Source: Methanobrevibacter sp. | GTDB lineage: Archaea; Methanobacteriota; Methanobacteria; Methanobacteriales; Methanobacteriaceae | DNA: 8,196 nt | NCBI GenBank assembly: GCA_031289975.1 | Contig: JAITOM010000300.1 | Span: 1-8,196 of the forward strand | Reading direction: 5' to 3' | In this document: positions 1 to 4,730 of the stretch, one piece after another | Position numbering within the stretch: position 1 is the first letter of the stretch | Layout: every line of letters begins with the position of its first letter | Program-made: the position numbers and the translations under genes | Notes under the pieces: model-generated | The model's input: only the letters and a program-made list of their open reading frames with translations | The model's database searches: none | What the model was told of the DNA's origin: nothing

Positions 1-80
1 TTATTTATTTTTAAAAATAATAATTATAATTTTTTTAATTAAAAATTTGACATTTATGATGTAATTTAAAAAATTTCATT

Positions 81-116
81 ATTGAACTTGTTCAATTAGA
101 AAATCTTTGATTTTCT
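81..116. repeat. Two back-to-back perfect hairpins
   Basis: The first is ATTGAAC-TT-GTTCAAT at 81-96, with a 7-bp stem and a 2-nt loop. One base later comes AGAAAATC-TTT-GATTTTCT at 98-116, with an 8-bp stem and a 3-nt loop. The second has the same outline as hairpins 1 and 3 of the array at 7474-7561, with different but still paired inner bases. The inverted repeats are read directly from the sequence. Their role is unknown; a structured RNA, a transcription end region or a mobile-element remnant are all possible. Confidence 0.6.
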
Positions 117-156
117 TTACTTACAAACATTATTTCATACACTATAATTAAAATAT

Positions 157-273
157 AATTTATATTATTTAAAATTTAAAATTATAGGTTTTTATAAATT
201 AGTATTTAAAATTAAATAATTTAATGAAAAAAATTATCATCCAAAATTTAAGAACTTTACCAAATGACTATAA
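157..273 (+). repeat. Intergenic repeat, copy A (117 bp, near-identical to copy B)
   Basis: This segment matches 4249-4365 over its whole length in the same orientation. By eye I count only a few substitutions plus compensating one-base indels, so identity is roughly 93-95%. The right end reads ACTATAA. Its last 70 bases also match the inverted copy D at 4067-4138, and the last 40 or so match the short copy C at 2131-2173. It has no reading frame. It sits 180 bases beyond the stop of the DUF4062 gene. Confidence 0.8.
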
Positions 274-286
274 TTGATTTTTATAG

Positions 287-456
287 ATTTGTAATATGAG
301 AATGGGCAATAATTCCTCCTTAATAGGGAAAATACAAGTGTAAAATTAGCAGGGATAATTTTTGTATTAACATATTATCTTGAGTATAATCTAATTTATG
401 ATGTGGACAAAATTTGGACAAAAATTGAAAATGTGGACAAAATGTTACAAACTTAG
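287..456 (+). pseudogene. Possible decayed gene fragment with a frameshift
   Basis: A frame from 287 reads ICNMRMGNNSSLIGKIQV and stops at 341-343. An overlapping frame, open from 313, reads on as VKLAGIIFVLTYYLEYN from 340 and stops at 454-456, for about 47 codons. Removing one base near 338-341 would join the two into one product of roughly 55 residues with a hydrophobic middle and a lysine-rich tail. The composition looks more protein-like than the flanking DNA. The end overlaps the last two bases of the DUF4062 gene on the other strand. I do not recognise the family; the tail of a transposase is one guess. It may also be chance. Confidence 0.2.
403..442 (-). terminator. Three T-rich repeats just past the DUF4062 gene; candidate terminator
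   Basis: On the plus strand TGGACAAAA occurs at 404-412, 415-423 and 434-442; the first and third copies are both preceded by ATG. Read on the gene strand these become three TTTTGTCCA units plus a T5 run, 11 to 51 bases after the stop codon of the DUF4062 gene. Archaeal transcription commonly ends at successive oligo-T tracts without a hairpin, so this is a plausible end region. The repeated GTCCA core is not explained by termination alone. Confidence 0.3.
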
Positions 457-1913
457 AAATTCATATTACTTTTTAGTCCATAAAATCCATTTTTTTTGTT
501 CCCATTTGAATAATATTTAAATATAAAACCTTCATCAACTAATTTATTAAGGTCTCTTAGTGCAGTGCGTGGAGAAACATTGAAATATTCTCCATATTCT
601 GCTGTTGTGAATAATTTACTGTCATTAAGTATTAATTCTAATGCTTTAATCTGTCTGCTATTCAATCCTAACTCTTTTAAATTAGCAGTGTTTTTAGACT
701 TAAAAACTTTTTTAGAGTTATATTCATGACCATAGAATATTATTTTAAACAACTGTTCTTCTTCTTTAAATTTTGCTTTTTTTAAGCCATTTTGTTTCAT
801 TATTGACTGAATTTTGGAAATTCCAGTTCCATATTGTTCCATTAGATTTATTCTATGAAACAACTCGCAAATCTTTTTATTTCTATGAGCATAGCAACTT
901 TCATTTTTTTGAATTGAATTTATGGTAACTGGAGGTATTAATTTACCTGGACTTGTAATTTCAATCCTATTTTTAAATATGAAAACAGATATTGAGGAAT
1001 ATTTCATTTCATAATCCCTATGAGCAATAGCATTAATTAATCCTTCCCTTATTGCTTCCATTGGGTATTGCTGAATATCTATTCTATTAAATCCCTCAAT
1101 TCTTTGATATGTGTTTGTATGTTTTTTTATAAATTTTTCAACTTCATTAACAAGTTTTACAAAAGGAAACTTCATTTCTTCACTATCAATTATATTAACT
1201 TTATCAGTTCCTTGAAATCTTGCAACTTTAATTTCATGTTGAGGGATGAATTTAGAAGGATTTTCACCAAAGAAAAGTATTCCAGTATTTAAGATTCCAT
1301 CTCCATTAGGATCAACGACCTTTACCTTATTTTCCAAAAAGTCTAAAAAATCAATTTCATCTAATCCTGATTTTTCAATGAAATATTTAACTTCATTTAG
1401 ATCTATATCATCAACCGTAAATGCATTATTTATTTTTTCATCAAAATTAATGTCATATTGTTTTTTTATATTTAATAAAAACTTAGATAAGCTATTTTTA
1501 ATTTCTTTTAACAAATCATCAATATTTTTGAATTTTTTATAAGTCACTTCATGGGCTTTATCTATAAACCTTTGACTATTCTTATCTCCTTTAATTCCAT
1601 CCAAAATAAACATGAAGGTATTTTTTGAATTTTTTCCATATCTAAAAACATTAAATTCTTTTTCAGAAGCAGATATTCCATCATCACCAATATTTCCATA
1701 TATATTTCCAATTAAACCAATGAAAATATCACTTTTTTCAACTTCTTTTAAATATATGTCTTTAGGATCAAGTCCTTCAGCAGGAACATCTTCAAAAATG
1801 AACACATTAAAAATTTCATATCCCACTTCCTTTTCTATAAACTTTTTAATTTCTAATTTTTCCTTTCTAAACTCACTCTGATTTCCACTTACAAAAACTT
1901 TATATTTGTTCAT
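453..1913 (-). CDS. DUF4062 / GHKL-type ATP-binding / winged-helix protein
   Basis: This is a 486-residue protein with three parts. Residues 1-105 look like a DUF4062 domain: strand YKVFVSG, then a charged helix, then SDIFIGLIGNIYG at 61-73. Residues 160-395 resemble the HATPase_c_4 region of Schlafen-AlbA_2/RecG-like regulators, with LNTGILFFGENPSKF (208-222), an N-box EGLINAIAHRDYE (290-302), RIEITSPGKL (316-325) and a glycine loop EQYGTGISKI (359-368). Residues 417-480 form a winged helix, with recognition helix near SPRTALRDLNKLVDEG. The AlbA_2 domain that normally precedes this ATPase is absent and DUF4062 takes its place. There is no signal peptide or membrane segment, so it is probably cytoplasmic. 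The start fits the domain edge; the frame upstream closes within seven codons. The ribosome site is weak, and a TATA-like TTTAATAAA at 1931-1939 is close enough for a leaderless message. It has no operon partner. A signalling, regulatory or defence role is inference. Confidence 0.85.
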   Translation of the reverse strand: MNKYKVFVSGNQSEFRKEKLEIKKFIEKEVGYEIFNVFIFEDVPAEGLDPKDIYLKEVEKSDIFIGLIGNIYGNIGDDGISASEKEFNVFRYGKNSKNTFMFILDGIKGDKNSQRFIDKAHEVTYKKFKNIDDLLKEIKNSLSKFLLNIKKQYDINFDEKINNAFTVDDIDLNEVKYFIEKSGLDEIDFLDFLENKVKVVDPNGDGILNTGILFFGENPSKFIPQHEIKVARFQGTDKVNIIDSEEMKFPFVKLVNEVEKFIKKHTNTYQRIEGFNRIDIQQYPMEAIREGLINAIAHRDYEMKYSSISVFIFKNRIEITSPGKLIPPVTINSIQKNESCYAHRNKKICELFHRINLMEQYGTGISKIQSIMKQNGLKKAKFKEEEQLFKIIFYGHEYNSKKVFKSKNTANLKELGLNSRQIKALELILNDSKLFTTAEYGEYFNVSPRTALRDLNKLVDEGFIFKYYSNGNKKNGFYGLKSNMNF

Positions 1914-1997
1914 AATTACACACTCATTGTTTTATTAAATCCAAAAAAGCTCATAGTAACCACATTTTCTACAAATTTTTAATTTTTTAGGGTTTGG

Positions 1998-2050
1998 AAT
2001 TTCAGGATTACAAATTTAGTATTTAAAATTTCAGGATTACAAATTTAGTA
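1998..2050. repeat. Two 24-bp direct repeats upstream of the DUF4062 gene
   Basis: Identical 24-bp copies lie at 1998-2021 and 2027-2050, 29 bases apart start to start; the core is TTCAGGATTACAAATTTAGT. A weaker third match to the central TACAAATTT is at 1970-1978. The repeats begin about 85 bases upstream of the DUF4062 start codon. Their place suggests an operator, possibly for the gene's own winged-helix domain, but only the repetition is observed. Confidence 0.75.
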
Positions 2051-2129
2051 ATTTTTCATATTAGAAGAAATAATTGTTGCTCACTTTCAAATAAAATATT
2101 ATATTTTTATCAGTTGAATTTTTCACATC

Positions 2130-2140
2130 CTCAAAAAATT
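2130..2140 (-). terminator. Candidate oligo-T terminator of thrS
   Basis: On the thrS strand a T6 run (AATTTTTTGAGG) occurs about 55 bases after the stop codon. It is the first clear T-run after the gene and no strong hairpin precedes it, as expected for an archaeal terminator. T-runs are common in DNA this AT-rich, so the call is weak. Confidence 0.3.
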
Positions 2141-2173
2141 ATCATTTTAAAACTTTTCCATAATGGACTATAA
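2131..2173 (+). repeat. Intergenic repeat, diverged short copy C
   Basis: This stretch carries AAAAAATTATCAT, then AAAACTTTTCCATAATG and GGACTATAATT, in the same order as the right-hand part of copies A and B. It is closest to the inverted copy D, with which it shares TTAAAA-CTTTTCCATAATG. It lies between the DUF4062 gene and thrS and contains a perfect small palindrome TCCAT-A-ATGGA at 2157-2167. It is shorter and more diverged than A and B. Confidence 0.55.
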
Positions 2174-2190
2174 TTTATTGAGCTTTTAAA

Positions 2191-4026
2191 TTATTGGAAG
2201 TTAATTCTATCTGAGATATTTTTAGTTAAAGTTAACTTTCTAAATGGTAAGTCTTTAGATTTGGATTTAATTTCTTCAATTAATTCATCTATCTTCATAT
2301 TCTTTTTTTCACTGGTCGAACGGATGGAAATAGTAAGATTATTTGTTTCAATTTCTTTATCTCCAATTACCATAGTATATGGTATCCATTCTTTAAAAGC
2401 ATTTCTTATTTTTTTACCAATTCTATCTTCCTTATCATCAATGTCAACACGAATATTCTCTGCATATATTTTATTAAATAATTCATTTGAAAATTCAAGA
2501 TGTTTCTCACCAATTGGAATTATTCTAACTTGAGTGGGTGATAACCAAACAGGAAACATTGGTGGTTTTTCATTTATTTCAATAGCTATTTTTTCAAGTA
2601 AACTACATATAACTCTCTCTATACTTCCAGTTGGACTACAATGAAGAATTATTGGGTGATGTTCTTTTTCATCTTCTCCTAAGTAATTAATTTTAAATCT
2701 TTTACCACTTTCAACATCGATTTGAACTGTTGGGTTTTCAATAGGTCTTCCTAATGCATCAATAGCTGCAAAATCTATTTTACAAACCCAATAATGTTTT
2801 CTTATTGGGATCAGTTCTAAAATAACTGGTTTCCCTATTTTATTAACTATATTATACATCCATTCTTTATTTTCATTGTAAAACTCTTTTGAAGCTCTAA
2901 AAATTATTTCATAGTTAATATTAAGATCTATCCCAGTTTGAATACAAATATTTACTTGATTTTCAAATTCTTTCAAGGTTTGTTTCATATCAGCACATGC
3001 TGTATGCCAATCAGGCATAGTGAATCCTCTTAAGCGTTTAAGACCAACAACTTCTCCTCTTTTCTCGAATCTAAAGCTATATGTGGATAATTCATAGATT
3101 TTTGCAGGAAGATTTTTCCAAGTTAGAAAAGAATTTGCTAATAATCTAAATGCTCCAAAACAACATGCAAATCTAAGCATTAATTCTTTTTTTGTCTGAA
3201 TTTTATATTGTCTTTCACCAAATTTCTCTGCATGTTCTCTTATTGCATCGTTAGATAAGTCATACATTACAGGTGTTTCAATTGGCATCGCACCATTTTT
3301 AACCACTAAGTTATACACATAATCAGATATTAAATCTCTAATTAACTTACCTTTTGGAAACCACTTTAGATGACCGACATCAGCAGCACTTTCGTAGTCA
3401 CATAATTCTTTTTCTTTCATTAATTTTACATGAGGTGGTTCTTCACCAGTGGATTGTGTGTTTCCAAGCTCATATTCCATGAGATTTTTAAGGTCTTTGT
3501 TTGAGAATTTATAGTCTTCTATAGACATTAATTTACCATTTTCATCAAGAATTAAAAATTGTGGGGTTTCCTTTATTATCTCTTCATTTTTTTTGATAGT
3601 ATCTTTTGATTCAATGGTTCTTGATAGTTCAGATAATGGATGACCTTTACATGTTAGTTCAAAAGATTTATACCAACCGAATGGTACTCTGTAAATATCA
3701 TAACCTTCTTTTTTAAATTTATCCTCAATTTTTTTAAGTATTTCAATGGCTACTTTAGGAGAACTTAATGAGGAAGATAAATGTGCATAGGGATAAAGAA
3801 CTATGTTGTTTGCTTTTACTTTTTCATATATGTCTTTTATTTCATTAAATACATTATCTATAAGATTTTCAATATTTTTTTCATCTTCCCTCTCAACGGC
3901 TGAAAATACTACCAAAGATTCTTCAAAAGAACCATTTTTTTTAGTTTCTTCAATTTTTTCAGCTATTTTAGTTTTGTTTTTAGTTTGATATTTTAAATAA
4001 TCTGAATGAATAAATAATACTCTCAT
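2191..4026 (-). CDS. thrS: Threonyl-tRNA synthetase, archaeal type
   Basis: This 611-residue class II synthetase charges tRNA-Thr with threonine in the cytoplasm. Residues 1-143 are the archaeal D-aminoacyl-tRNA-deacylase-like editing domain that removes wrongly attached serine: MRVLFIHSDY, YPYAHLSSSL (78-87) and GWYKSFELTCKGHPLSELSR (117-136). H82 and K120 appear to match the His and Lys reported to matter in Pyrococcus. The catalytic core covers about 210-490, with motif 2 FRFE at 318-321 and motif 3 GSIER at 467-471. The three zinc ligands expected from E. coli ThrRS are C289, H341 and H462. The anticodon-binding domain is 493-595. Length and domain order are normal and complete. The start matches the family N-terminus and has GAAGTGA just upstream. 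It stands alone, with its own promoter-like sequence; no T-box is expected in archaea. Confidence 0.97.
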   Translation of the reverse strand: MRVLFIHSDYLKYQTKNKTKIAEKIEETKKNGSFEESLVVFSAVEREDEKNIENLIDNVFNEIKDIYEKVKANNIVLYPYAHLSSSLSSPKVAIEILKKIEDKFKKEGYDIYRVPFGWYKSFELTCKGHPLSELSRTIESKDTIKKNEEIIKETPQFLILDENGKLMSIEDYKFSNKDLKNLMEYELGNTQSTGEEPPHVKLMKEKELCDYESAADVGHLKWFPKGKLIRDLISDYVYNLVVKNGAMPIETPVMYDLSNDAIREHAEKFGERQYKIQTKKELMLRFACCFGAFRLLANSFLTWKNLPAKIYELSTYSFRFEKRGEVVGLKRLRGFTMPDWHTACADMKQTLKEFENQVNICIQTGIDLNINYEIIFRASKEFYNENKEWMYNIVNKIGKPVILELIPIRKHYWVCKIDFAAIDALGRPIENPTVQIDVESGKRFKINYLGEDEKEHHPIILHCSPTGSIERVICSLLEKIAIEINEKPPMFPVWLSPTQVRIIPIGEKHLEFSNELFNKIYAENIRVDIDDKEDRIGKKIRNAFKEWIPYTMVIGDKEIETNNLTISIRSTSEKKNMKIDELIEEIKSKSKDLPFRKLTLTKNISDRINFQ

Positions 4027-4030
4027 TAAA

Positions 4031-4037
4031 TCACTTC
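4031..4037 (-). promoter_or_regulatory. Ribosome binding site of thrS
   Basis: GAAGTGA on the thrS strand resembles the archaeal GGAGGTGA consensus and ends four bases before the ATG at 4026. It supports this start over any internal methionine. Confidence 0.55.
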
Positions 4038-4062
4038 TTTATGATTAAATTATTAATTATTA

Positions 4063-4073
4063 CTTTTAAATAT
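4063..4073 (-). promoter_or_regulatory. Candidate thrS TATA box inside repeat copy D
   Basis: On the thrS strand the sequence ATATTTAAAAG lies 37 to 47 bases upstream of the start codon. This would place transcription start about 15 to 20 bases before the ATG and leave room for the ribosome site. The box coincides with the terminal part of repeat copy D, where other copies read ACTATAA. It is assigned from position and composition only. Confidence 0.4.
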
Positions 4074-4138
4074 GGTCATTATGGAAAAGTTTTTAAATTG
4101 AATGATAAATTTTTTTATTAAATTATTTAATTTTAAAT
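4067..4138 (-). repeat. Intergenic repeat, inverted copy D upstream of thrS
   Basis: The reverse complement of this segment matches the last 70 bases of copies A (204-273) and B (4296-4365) at roughly 80%, including ATTTAAAATTAAATAATTTA at its beginning. Its other end, reading GACCATATTTA, corresponds to the ACTATAA end of A and B. With copy B it forms an inverted pair separated by about 157 bases. Confidence 0.65.
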
Positions 4139-4139
4139 C

Positions 4140-4193
4140 TAGTAGTTTTGATAAAGTTCTTAATAAATAACTTTTTCAAAAATAAATATTATA
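4140..4193 (-). repeat. Repeat module E1, inverted match to E2
   Basis: This 54-base segment matches the reverse complement of 7908-7962 at about 90%. The shared core is GATAAAG(T/A)TCTTAATAAATAACTTTTT. It lies directly beside copy D in the same orientation, so D and E1 together look like two modules placed end to end upstream of thrS. Confidence 0.65.
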
Positions 4194-4248
4194 AAAATAA
4201 ATATTATTAAAAAATATTAATTTAAAATTATTTATATTAATTAAAACA

Positions 4249-4365
4249 AATTTATATTATTCAAAATTTAAAATTATAGATTTTTATAAATTAATATTTA
4301 AAATTAAATAATTTAATAAAAAAATTATCATCCAAAATTTAAGAACTTTTCCAAAACCACTATAA
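4249..4365 (+). repeat. Intergenic repeat, copy B (117 bp, near-identical to copy A)
   Basis: This is the second full-length copy of the repeat at 157-273, in the same orientation and some 4.1 kb away. The right end reads CCACTATAA. It lies downstream of the ATPase gene and upstream of thrS. No open frame or terminal target duplication is evident. Confidence 0.8.
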
Positions 4366-4730
4366 AATATTATTTTTTTAATTTTATAAATATTTTTTTC
4401 AATTTATTTATAATTGTAATTAAATGCGAGTTCAATAGAAATAAATCATTAATTTTTTTCTTCATTATACATATAATTTATTTACAATTCATATTTTTTA
4501 TAAATTAATATATTTTTAAATAATATTTTAATAATAAAAGAATATTAAAATTTTAAATTATGAAATAAGATATTTTATTAAATAAATATACACTACAGTA
4601 CATTGTAAAAATAATTTTCCTAAGATTTAAAATATTAATTAAAAATCATTAATATTTACAACATAAATTTATAAAACACTTTTTTAAGGTTTATACTATA
4701 CTGTAATAATACATTAATTATATGAACAAT

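Larger units (their letters stand above)
1..452. other. Gene-free AT-rich region downstream of the DUF4062 gene
   Basis: No convincing intact gene lies here. From left to right the stretch contains a perfect 16-bp AT palindrome at 5-20, two adjacent perfect hairpins at 81-116, a 117-bp intergenic repeat (copy A, 157-273), a possible decayed coding fragment at 287-456 and three TGGACAAAA repeats at 404-442. No GC-rich block that could be a tRNA or rRNA is present. The part from about 296 to 360 is visibly less AT-rich than its surroundings, which suggests a different origin from the repeat before it. Confidence 0.7.
4027..4730. other. Gene-free region between the ATPase gene and thrS
   Basis: No open frame here looks like a protein and no GC-rich RNA gene is visible. 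The region holds the thrS ribosome site and promoter (4030-4073), inverted repeat copy D (4067-4138), module E1 (4140-4193) and repeat copy B (4249-4365). From 4366 to 4730 the only features I can point to are an ACTATA at 4695-4700 and a short TACAGTACATTGTA element near 4594-4607; the rest is AT-rich sequence without clear structure. Confidence 0.7.

Noticed and set aside
5..20. Perfect palindrome TTATTTTT-AAAAATAA, also found at 7808-7823
   Set aside because: It is made only of A and T in simple runs and is expected by chance in DNA of this composition, so no function is assigned.
401..529. Small plus-strand frame starting MWTKFGQKLKMWTK
   Set aside because: It mostly overlaps the 3' end of the DUF4062 gene on the other strand, its regularity comes from the TGGACAAAA repeats, and it has no ribosome site.
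4027..4190. T-box or other riboswitch ahead of thrS
   Set aside because: T-boxes are bacterial. The predicted leader is only about 15-20 bases, and the structure seen upstream is the dispersed repeat, not a tRNA-binding leader.
4366..4730. tRNA or small RNA gene between the ATPase gene and thrS
   Set aside because: No GC-rich block, no GGTTCGAATCC-like T-loop and no cloverleaf pairing was found in either strand.
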